Shown: positions 7,030 to 13,021 of the stretch, piece by piece
Numbering within the stretch: the stretch's first letter is position 1
Layout of the letters: each line of letters opens with the position of its first letter
DNA from: an uncultured Lachnospiraceae bacterium
Lineage (GTDB): Bacteria > Bacillota > Clostridia > Lachnospirales > Lachnospiraceae
Reading direction: 5' to 3'
DNA: 14,966 nt
Assembly (NCBI GenBank): GCA_958426095.1
Contig: CATZYB010000039.1
Coordinates: forward strand, 1-14,966
Notes under the pieces: model-generated
Database searches by the model: none
The model's input: only the letters and a program-made list of their open reading frames with translations
What the model was told of the DNA's origin: nothing
Position numbers and translations under genes: made by a program

Positions 7030-8307
7030 TCACGGGCTGACATACCCCAACGGGTCAACCCAATAACCATCGTATCCGCCAGAAGATCCTACCATAACGC
7101 CAAAGTGGAGATGTGGACCTGTGGACCATCCGGTACTTCCGACTGCCGCGATAGACTGTCCTGCGCTGACATACTGTCCTGCGCTGACATATAAGGCGGA
7201 CGCATGCATATATACGCTCAGAACGCCGCCGCCATGGTCAATGACAACCCAGTTGCCGGCGCTGCTGCTGTATCCTGCGATCCATACCGTACCGCTGGCT
7301 GCCGCATAAATCGGAGAGCCATAGCTTGCACCGATATCGATACCGTTGTGGCTGCCGCCGCGCCAATCCTGATAACCGAAGGTATCTGTCAATAAGGTTG
7401 TGTCGCTTGGCCATACCCAGCCGCCGCCATAGGACGGTTTTGAAGCTGTGGAAACATCCGGCACATAGCTGCTGCCGCCATCGTCGCTTCCACCGGATGC
7501 TGCGGCCGCTTCCTGAGCCGCTGCTGCGGCAGCTGCTTCTGCTGCTGCGGCGGCCGCCGCTGCACGGATCTCGGCTTCGATTTCTGCCAGAGCCTGCTGC
7601 TCCATAGAAATATTTTCTTCTAATTCCTGAATATAATCTTCTGTATATTCAATCGACGCATTCAGCGACTGAATATAGGTTGCTTTCTCATCAAGGATTC
7701 CCTGCAGTTCTGTTTCCTGTCCCTCCAGTTCTTCCTTCAACTGTGTGATCCGGGCAACTTCTTCTTCCTGCTGTTTTTCCAATTCTTCAATCTGCGTTCT
7801 TGTCTCCTGAAGACTCTGAAGCAGGTTGCTGTCATAATCCGAAATTTTTGAAATATATTCGGTACTGTTTAACAGAGAAGTAATATCTTCTGCTGCCAGG
7901 AGAATTTCCAGATATCCTGTTTCTCCCTTTTTATACATAACTTTAATACGGAGTTTTAAAGTCTCATACTGTTTCTGCTCTTTTTCACGGGCAGCTTCCA
8001 GATCTTTTTTGGTCTGTTCCAAAGCGGCCTCCGTCTGCTCCAGCTCTGCATTCGTTGTATCGATCTGCCCCTGGACCGTTGTCAGTTGCTCATCCAGAGA
8101 GGCAATTTCAGCCTCCGTATTTGCCTTATCGGTCTGCATGGAATCCAAAGCCTGATTCTGGGCTTCCTTTTCCTGCTGCAGCGCTTCAATCTGCTGTTCT
8201 TTTTCCTCTTTGTCGTTCTCGTCCGCAGCCAGAGCTGTCAAACTGAACGAAAAAGCCATCACAAAGGCCATCAGTATACTAAGAAGCCTTGTATGTATAC
8301 GTTTCAT
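7030..8307 (-). CDS. Secreted M23 peptidoglycan hydrolase with coiled coil (PcsB/CwlO/EnvC-like, FtsEX partner)
   Basis: A 425-residue exported cell-wall endopeptidase. The signal peptide has MKR, a hydrophobic core and an ALA cleavage site after about residue 27. A long coiled coil follows (about 32-245), rich in Glu/Gln/Leu and interrupted near 124-158 by a segment typical of the PcsB/CwlO N-terminal domain. Next is an Ala-rich stretch (249-270) and a Gly/Ser linker. The LytM/M23 domain is at about 296-425: zinc ligands H320 and D324 (HNGID) and H401, with catalytic H368 (YMH) and H399 (HLHFG). All are present, so it should be active. Start at ATG 8307 with GGGAG 7 bases upstream. It follows ftsX by 15 bases. 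By analogy with PcsB and CwlO, its coiled coil should be held inactive until FtsEX moves it during division or elongation. It is most likely a DL- or DD-endopeptidase. Confidence 0.93.
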   Translation of the reverse strand: MKRIHTRLLSILMAFVMAFSFSLTALAADENDKEEKEQQIEALQQEKEAQNQALDSMQTDKANTEAEIASLDEQLTTVQGQIDTTNAELEQTEAALEQTKKDLEAAREKEQKQYETLKLRIKVMYKKGETGYLEILLAAEDITSLLNSTEYISKISDYDSNLLQSLQETRTQIEELEKQQEEEVARITQLKEELEGQETELQGILDEKATYIQSLNASIEYTEDYIQELEENISMEQQALAEIEAEIRAAAAAAAAEAAAAAAAQEAAAASGGSDDGGSSYVPDVSTASKPSYGGGWVWPSDTTLLTDTFGYQDWRGGSHNGIDIGASYGSPIYAAASGTVWIAGYSSSAGNWVVIDHGGGVLSVYMHASALYVSAGQYVSAGQSIAAVGSTGWSTGPHLHFGVMVGSSGGYDGYWVDPLGYVSP

Positions 8308-8322
8308 ATCTTTTCTCCCTTC

Positions 8323-9231
8323 CTATACTCTGACATGTTTTCTCAAAGTCATATAACTTCCGATAAAACCAATACCCAAACCGATTGCAAGCGATATCGG
8401 AATAAGGATATTGAATACATCATTTACATCCATAAATGTAAGTATTCTGTTTAATATTGAGAAGTGTTCCAAAACGAAGTCAACAACCATCGGATAAAGC
8501 AAACGCAAACCAATTACCGGAATTGCGGAGCCGATCAGACCGATCGTCATGCCTTCAACAAGGAATGGCCCGCGGACAAAGAAATCCGTCGCACCAATGT
8601 ATTTCATGATCGCAATCTCCTCTTTACGAACAGTAATACCGATCATGACCGTATTACTGATCAGGAAAATTGCAACAAATACCAAAATTAAAATGATACC
8701 AAGCGATACATATCCAATCAAACGGCTGAAATTCGTAAAGCTGTCTGCAATGATATCCGAGGCATTGACCTCCGATACCCCCTCCAGTCCTTCGATATAA
8801 GATATCAGTTCGGCCTGTCTGGATGTATCTGCCAAATAAACCTGAACGCTGGCACAATCCACCAGCGGATTGTCCTGGTCCAGTCCGGCCAGGATACCTT
8901 CGTCACCGTCCGGAAAATAATCCTGCTTGAAGTTCTCCCATGCCTGTTCCGCAGAAATATAGGTTGTTGAGCTGACCTCTTCCCGCGCATCGATCAGACG
9001 CTGAACTTCCAGCATCTGTTCTTCCGTTGTTGTCTCATCAAAAAAAACTGTTACGCCTACGTTGCTCTCCGCCGCATGCACCATATACTGAAAATTTGCC
9101 ACAATGCAATAAAATATGCCAAATATAAACAAACATGCGGTGATCGTTCCAACAGACGCCAGGGAAAACAACCGGTTACGGCCAATATTTTTAAAGCCCT
9201 GCCGGATTGTGTAAAATATTCTACCGATCAT
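8323..9231 (-). CDS. ftsX: Cell division protein FtsX (membrane subunit of FtsEX)
   Basis: A 302-residue type VII ABC membrane subunit. The cytoplasmic N-terminus contains GFKNIGRNR, followed by transmembrane segment 1 (about 22-45), a large extracellular loop (about 46-170), and transmembrane segments 2 (about 172-196), 3 (about 224-247) and 4 (about 272-293). The conserved cytoplasmic motif RKEEIAIMKYIGA (202-214) is clear, as is the C-terminal TLRKHV. It does not act as a transporter: FtsX passes conformational energy from FtsE to a cell-wall hydrolase bound to its extracellular loop. The ATG at 9231 overlaps the end of ftsE by 11 bases, with AAGGTGG upstream inside ftsE. Its hydrolase partner is the next gene. 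Confidence 0.96.
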   Translation of the reverse strand: MIGRIFYTIRQGFKNIGRNRLFSLASVGTITACLFIFGIFYCIVANFQYMVHAAESNVGVTVFFDETTTEEQMLEVQRLIDAREEVSSTTYISAEQAWENFKQDYFPDGDEGILAGLDQDNPLVDCASVQVYLADTSRQAELISYIEGLEGVSEVNASDIIADSFTNFSRLIGYVSLGIILILVFVAIFLISNTVMIGITVRKEEIAIMKYIGATDFFVRGPFLVEGMTIGLIGSAIPVIGLRLLYPMVVDFVLEHFSILNRILTFMDVNDVFNILIPISLAIGLGIGFIGSYMTLRKHVRV

Positions 9232-9904
9232 TTGTTATTCCACCTTTTTCATCGCTGACAACCACACCTTTGTCTATCGTAATAACCCGTTTCTGCATAC
9301 GTTCAACAATATCCCGATTATGGGTAACAACGACTACCGTGGTTCCTCGTTTATTAATATCCTCCAGGAGCTTCATAATCTCCCATGCATTCACCGGATC
9401 CAGATTTCCTGTCGGCTCATCGGCCAGTAAGACCGGCGGGTTATTCACCAGCGCTCTGGCCAGAGAAACTCTCTGCTGCTCACCACCGGATAATTCATTC
9501 GGCATAGATTCCGCCTTATCAGCCAGCCCGACCAGCGTAAGCATCTGCGGTACGCTCTCCTTAATGACCTTCGCCGGTTTGCCTATGACTCGCTGAGCGA
9601 ACGCGATATTTTCATAGACATTCCGATCCTTTAACAAACGGAAATCCTGGAAAACGACGCCGATTCCCCGGCGCATCTTCGGAATTTTCCGCCGACGCAG
9701 ACGGCCGATATTCTGACTGTTGATATAAATCTTTCCGGAAGTTGGTTCCAGCTCTTTTAATAATAATTTAAACAGTGTTGTTTTACCTGAACCGCTGCTT
9801 CCCACGATAAATACAAATTCACCTTTACGAATTCTAAGGTTAACACCATTTAAAGCAGACACACCTGTGCTATAAGTTTTGCAAACGTTATCTAAAACAA
9901 TCAC
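9221..9904 (-). CDS. ftsE: Cell division ATP-binding protein FtsE
   Basis: A 227-residue ABC ATPase that powers FtsX. Walker A GSSGSGKT (35-42), Q-loop Q86 in the FtsE-typical VVFQDFRLL, signature LSGGE (138-142), Walker B LLADEP with D162/E163, the D-loop GNLDP and H195 are all intact. The start codon is GTG at 9904, with AAAGGAGG 7 bases upstream. The N-terminal beta strand begins at that point (IVLDNVCKTY). The C-terminus is extended by a short charged tail (SDEKGGITNDR). It is 43 bases behind the CdaR-type regulator gene, and no terminator lies between them. Confidence 0.97.
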   Translation of the reverse strand: MIVLDNVCKTYSTGVSALNGVNLRIRKGEFVFIVGSSGSGKTTLFKLLLKELEPTSGKIYINSQNIGRLRRRKIPKMRRGIGVVFQDFRLLKDRNVYENIAFAQRVIGKPAKVIKESVPQMLTLVGLADKAESMPNELSGGEQQRVSLARALVNNPPVLLADEPTGNLDPVNAWEIMKLLEDINKRGTTVVVVTHNRDIVERMQKRVITIDKGVVVSDEKGGITNDR

Positions 9905-9947
9905 GTTATGACCTCCTTTTATCGCCAGTACCTTGCTTTAAATCTTT

Positions 9948-11036
9948 TTAATATTCAAATGTCTCCATATATCTCATATATTTGACAACCATCAACGCAA
10001 TCTTAAATGTGATCGCATCTTCGAACACCCTCAGATCCAGTCCCGTACTCTTCTGAAGCTTATCCAGACGGTAAACCAGCGTATTCCGGTGAATATATAA
10101 CTGTCTGGAAGTCTCGGAAACATTCAGACTGTTTTCAAAAAACTTATTGATCGTTATCAGCGTTTCCTCATCCAGATCATCCGGAGATTTGCCGTCAAAG
10201 ATTTCCTTGATAAACATCTTGCACAGCGGCACAGGAAGCTGATAGATCAAACGTCCAATACCCAGATTACTGTAAGCGACAATAGCGCGCTCACTATAGA
10301 AGATCTTACCCACATCCAGGGCCATCTTCGCTTCTTTATAAGAACGGGAAACATCTTTAATCTCATGCACGATCGTTCCGAGAGCTATCCGGCACTTTGT
10401 CAGGCCTTCACTGTGGAGCATATCCAAAAGTCCTTTACAGGATTTGGATAAAGCTTCATAATTCTCGCTCTCCTTCACTTCACGGACAAGGATAACGCTC
10501 TTCTCATCAACCGCCGTAATAAAGTCCTTTGTCTTGCCCGTATAAATACCGCGCACGATCTCAAGACCATTTAATTCTTTGTCGCTGTTTAATTCAATAA
10601 TGATCGCGATCCGACGAACGTCCGTGTCGATCCGCAGCTTCTTTGAACGATTATAAATATCCACCAGGAGCAGATTGTCCAAAAGAAGATTCTTAATGAA
10701 ATTATCCTTATCAAAACGCTCTTTATAAGCTACGAGCAGATTCTGTGTCTGGAATGAAGCAATCTTCCCAACCATATAAACATCGTCACTGTCCCCTTTG
10801 GCCAGAATAACGAACTCGAGCTGATGCTCGTCAAATACTTTGAAGAACTGAAAGCCACTGAGTACCTGACTGTCCGCAGGAGAATTGACAAAGTCCAAAA
10901 CAGCATTTTCATATTCTTCCGCATTATTCATTGTGGATGCCAAAACCTTCCCCTCGGTATCCATAACGCACAGATCAACTCTGGTAATAGCTTTTAAACC
11001 TTCCATCGTCGTCTGTAAAATCTGATTTGAAATCAT
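9948..11036 (-). CDS. CdaR/PucR-family transcriptional regulator
   Basis: A 362-residue regulator. The first about 110 residues form a sensory module that begins like the sugar-diacid recognition domain (QILQTTMEGLKAI, then VMDTEGKVLAS). The middle (about 140-250) resembles the GGDEF-like domain of CdaR proteins, without an active GGDEF motif. The C-terminus (about 293-352) is the PucR helix-turn-helix domain, with NKFFENSLNVSETSRQLYIHR and NTLVYRLDKL. I start at ATG 11036, with GGGTGG 5 bases upstream. A GTG three codons further up falls inside the ribosome site. Family members sense small carboxylic acids or sugar diacids, but the ligand here is unknown. There is no sugar-acid gene nearby; instead ftsE follows after 43 bases, so a link to cell-wall or division control is inferred from position only. 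Confidence 0.85.
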   Translation of the reverse strand: MISNQILQTTMEGLKAITRVDLCVMDTEGKVLASTMNNAEEYENAVLDFVNSPADSQVLSGFQFFKVFDEHQLEFVILAKGDSDDVYMVGKIASFQTQNLLVAYKERFDKDNFIKNLLLDNLLLVDIYNRSKKLRIDTDVRRIAIIIELNSDKELNGLEIVRGIYTGKTKDFITAVDEKSVILVREVKESENYEALSKSCKGLLDMLHSEGLTKCRIALGTIVHEIKDVSRSYKEAKMALDVGKIFYSERAIVAYSNLGIGRLIYQLPVPLCKMFIKEIFDGKSPDDLDEETLITINKFFENSLNVSETSRQLYIHRNTLVYRLDKLQKSTGLDLRVFEDAITFKIALMVVKYMRYMETFEY

Positions 11037-11091
11037 TTTTACCACCCTTACTTATTATCATATAGTCCTGTTCGTATCAACTCCTTTTTAT

Positions 11092-11120
11092 ATAATAGTG
11101 CAAATATGCCAAAAAGTAAA
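11092..11120 (-). promoter_or_regulatory. Promoter of the regulator-ftsEX-hydrolase unit
   Basis: On the minus strand, TTTACT (11120-11115), a 17-base spacer and TATTAT (11097-11092) form a good sigma-A promoter. Transcription should start near 11085, giving a leader of about 50 bases before the ATG at 11036. An AAAGGAG at 11088-11082 lies at the start site, too far from that ATG to be its ribosome site. Confidence 0.6.
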
Positions 11121-11253
11121 GGTTTTTTTTATCCGTTTTTATAAAACAGACCCATGTAGATTACAAATTTGTTACAGAATAATTTCATTTATGAATTTTA
11201 GCACATTTCACAATTTAATTTTGACCAATTTTTTTTGATACTTTTTATTAAAA

Positions 11254-11286
11254 ATGTATACATGTCCTGCCGTTTTATGCTATACT
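11254..11286 (+). promoter_or_regulatory. Promoter and palindrome upstream of the SDR gene
   Basis: TGCTATACT at 11278-11286 is an extended -10 element (TATACT, 5 of 6). The -35 position is poor but coincides with the perfect 10-bp palindrome ATGTATACAT (11254-11263), which could be an operator. The predicted start is near 11293, and an AAAGGAAA ribosome site follows about 8 bases before the ATG at 11333. The rest of the 287-base divergent region (11046-11332) is AT-rich and shows no gene. Confidence 0.45.
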
Positions 11287-11332
11287 CAAAATAACGCACA
11301 ATATTTAATAAAATTGTAAAAGGAAATAGACT

Positions 11333-12064
11333 ATGATACACAAAACCGTCCTGATCACCGGTGCTTCCAGAGGCATCGGGCGGGCCGTTGCCGAGGCCTT
11401 TGCCGGCGCCGGATGGTCCGTTGGTATCTGCTGTAAGAAAAATAAAGACGATTTAATTTATGTAAAAAAACATATTGAAGCCATGGGATGCCAATGCTAT
11501 GCCTTTATTGGCGACATGGGCTGTTATAGCGATGCACAGCAATTTGTGACCGAAGCCCGAAACGTTCTGGGGCCGATCGATTGTCTCGTCAATAACGCAG
11601 GCATTTCCCATATTGGCCTGCTCAGCGATATGAGCGCCGAAGAATGGGACGAAATCATACAGACCAATCTTACATCGGTTTTTAACTGCTGTAAACAGGT
11701 AATTCCTGACATGGTCGCCCGCCTGTCAGGAAGTATCATCAACATTTCTTCCGTCTGGGGTAATTGCGGCGCTTCCTGTGAAGTTGCCTACTCGGCATCC
11801 AAAGGCGGCATGAATGCTTTCACAAAAGCTTTGGCCAAAGAACTGGCCCCAAGCCATATTACCGTCAATGCCATCGCCTGCGGCGCCATTGACACAGAAA
11901 TGAATCACTTCTTATCGGAAGAAGAGCGAAACCAGCTCATCGATGAAATTCCATCCTGCCGAATGGGCGCCCCGGAAGAAGTCGGCCGTCTGGCTCTCCA
12001 GTTGGCCGGAGAGCACGCCTACCTGACCGGCCAGATCATCACGCTTGACGGCGGCTGGATTTGA
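11333..12064 (+). CDS. SDR-family reductase, probable EF-P 5-aminopentanone reductase (YmfI-like)
   Basis: A 243-residue classical short-chain dehydrogenase/reductase. Nucleotide-binding TGASRGIG is at 9-16, NNAG at 87-90, and the catalytic tetrad is N112, S140, Y153 and K157 (YSASK); the C-terminus is LDGGWI. It is FabG-like in length. The wording around the active site (NISSVWGNCGASCEVAYS) and ACGAIDTEM is what I recall from Firmicutes proteins named elongation factor P 5-aminopentanone reductase, such as B. subtilis YmfI. That enzyme reduces the 5-aminopentanone on EF-P lysine, helping translation through polyproline. A fatty-acid FabG role is less likely, as no fab genes are nearby. It stands alone on the plus strand, divergent from the CdaR-type gene. 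Family level is sure, the specific substrate is not. Confidence 0.8.
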   Translation: MIHKTVLITGASRGIGRAVAEAFAGAGWSVGICCKKNKDDLIYVKKHIEAMGCQCYAFIGDMGCYSDAQQFVTEARNVLGPIDCLVNNAGISHIGLLSDMSAEEWDEIIQTNLTSVFNCCKQVIPDMVARLSGSIINISSVWGNCGASCEVAYSASKGGMNAFTKALAKELAPSHITVNAIACGAIDTEMNHFLSEEERNQLIDEIPSCRMGAPEEVGRLALQLAGEHAYLTGQIITLDGGWI

Positions 12065-12090
12065 ATTTTCAGCCTTATTATTTGAACTCA

Positions 12091-12131
12091 AAAAGCCCGT
12101 CCTGTGGCAAAACACCACAAGACGGACTTTT
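12091..12131. terminator. Bidirectional terminator between convergent genes
   Basis: Inverted repeat with 17-base arms (12091-12107 and 12115-12131) and a 7-base loop, flanked by A-runs on the left and T-runs on the right. It has two mismatched positions: C-A on the plus-strand RNA but G-U wobble pairs on the minus-strand RNA. It therefore serves both the SDR gene and the DUF3791 cluster, with a more continuous stem for minus-strand transcripts. Confidence 0.88.
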
Positions 12132-12138
12132 AAAATAA

Positions 12139-12357
12139 TCAAACTACAGACAGTTGTCTGGTTTCAATATAAGCACTGATGTCATCTACAATATACTGTC
12201 TGCCAGTCGTATGCAAAGCCTCATAATAATCACGGATATAGTCAATCACATGGTACTGATTAAAAAGCTCAATAACAGCCTTTCCATTCATTCCTTTGGC
12301 CGTTTTGTACTCTTCTATACAAAAAACAATAAAGTTGGTCCTTTCATCCATGTTCAT
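12139..12357 (-). CDS. DUF3791 domain protein
   Basis: A small 72-residue protein (70 if the second ATG at 12351 is used). The sequence NFIVFCIEEYKTAKGMNGK, then a VIDYIRDYYEALHTTG stretch and DDISAYIE, fits my memory of the DUF3791 family: small, helical, function unknown, common in gut Clostridia and Bacteroides beside DUF3990 genes. There is no signal peptide or membrane segment. The first ATG overlaps the TGA of the preceding gene (ATGA, 12354-12357). The GGAGGAGG upstream fits either start. A longer frame to 12405 would run deep into the neighbour and is rejected. It is last in the three-gene cluster. A role as antitoxin or accessory to the DUF3990 protein is conjecture. Confidence 0.8.
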   Translation of the reverse strand: MNMDERTNFIVFCIEEYKTAKGMNGKAVIELFNQYHVIDYIRDYYEALHTTGRQYIVDDISAYIETRQLSVV

Positions 12358-12593
12358 GCCTCCTCCGGGTAAGTTATATGTCCGCTTTCTTTTTCTTCCA
12401 GCCACAAATTATATAAAGTAGGAACGCTTAAATGCCAGAGCTTTGTTTCTTCCCGCTCTAACTGACGATATAATTCCGAACCGTAAAGCTTTGTCAACGC
12501 TTCCTTTTCTGTGAGAGATTGTTTTTCCATCAACATTAAAACCAGACGCGGAATAATGAACTCCAGCATAGCTTTAATATTTACTTCTTCCAT
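12354..12593 (-). CDS. Small conserved-looking hypothetical protein of the DUF3990/DUF3791 cluster
   Basis: A 79-residue acidic, mostly helical cytosolic protein with no signal peptide or membrane span. The pattern LYGSELYRQLEREETKLWH followed by LYNLWLEEKESG and PEEA looks like a real folded protein, and I recall similar small proteins beside DUF3791/DUF3990 genes, but I cannot name the family. ATG 12593 has GGGAGGG 6-7 bases upstream. The longer reading from 12626 adds 11 unlikely residues. It overlaps the end of the DUF3990-like gene by 20 bases and touches the DUF3791 gene through an ATGA overlap, so the three should be translated together. Function unknown. Confidence 0.75.
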   Translation of the reverse strand: MEEVNIKAMLEFIIPRLVLMLMEKQSLTEKEALTKLYGSELYRQLEREETKLWHLSVPTLYNLWLEEKESGHITYPEEA

Positions 12594-12906
12594 CGCAATC
12601 CCTCCCCATAGATAATTGACCGACATATTTCAATTCCAGCAGTGCCCTTTCCGAAGTAAAAGTCATCTGATTATACAACCTCTTCACCTTCAGTCGGGCA
12701 ATCGTCTCTTCCTTTGTCAAAATGCCTTCCTCATAAGCAATAAATGTACGATAAATCGTATCGTTTGCCACCGGCCCGAAAACAATATCATAATGCTCGC
12801 CCTGATAACTGTCGTTTCGATTAGCAAATACAAAATCCAGTGTCCGATTTTGAAATACCATCCTTGGTTTATCTACAATCACATTGCTTCCATGATAGAT
12901 AATCAT
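12574..12906 (-). CDS. DUF3990-like protein, apparently with an internal deletion
   Basis: A 110-residue protein. The N-terminus IIYHGSNVIVDKPRM and RTLDF, and the C-terminal part (YDIVFGPVANDTIYR, GILTKEETIARL, FTSERALLELKYVG) both match what I recall of DUF3990, a family thought to have an ADP-ribosyltransferase-like fold. Typical members are about 150-170 residues. Between RTLDF and VFANRN the usual segment with DFGxGFYxTT is missing. The join is in frame and looks as though two LDF-like points were fused. Without this segment catalysis is unlikely, so it may be a degraded toxin-like gene or a shortened form with another role. Start ATG 12906 with GGAGG 7 bases upstream, the first gene of the cluster. 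The last residues (QLSMGRDCDGRSKY) overlap the next gene and do not look conserved. Confidence 0.72.
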   Translation of the reverse strand: MIIYHGSNVIVDKPRMVFQNRTLDFVFANRNDSYQGEHYDIVFGPVANDTIYRTFIAYEEGILTKEETIARLKVKRLYNQMTFTSERALLELKYVGQLSMGRDCDGRSKY

Positions 12907-12948
12907 ACCCCAACCTCCGTCAATAGACTTTTGCCGTTACCTATTTAT

Positions 12949-12977
12949 ATTATAACCAACGCTTTTCAGAAAATCAA
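12949..12977 (-). promoter_or_regulatory. Promoter of the DUF3990/DUF3791 cluster
   Basis: TTGATT (12977-12972), a 17-base spacer and a perfect TATAAT (12954-12949) on the minus strand. The predicted start near 12942 leaves a leader of about 36 bases containing the GGAGG of the first gene. It lies in the 115 bases after the ABC exporter stop, where I see no terminator. Confidence 0.7.
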
Positions 12978-13021
12978 CGTATCCGTAAAACAGCTCTCCG
13001 GAAAGTTCCTTATGAAAAATC

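Noticed and set aside
7490..7565. Repetitive GC-rich DNA as a possible CRISPR or satellite
   Set aside because: It simply encodes the alanine-rich linker of the hydrolase; there are no regular repeat-spacer units.
11046..11332. Small RNA or leader peptide in the divergent region
   Set aside because: AT-rich sequence with promoters on both strands, but no stable hairpin with a T-run and no credible small frame with a ribosome site.
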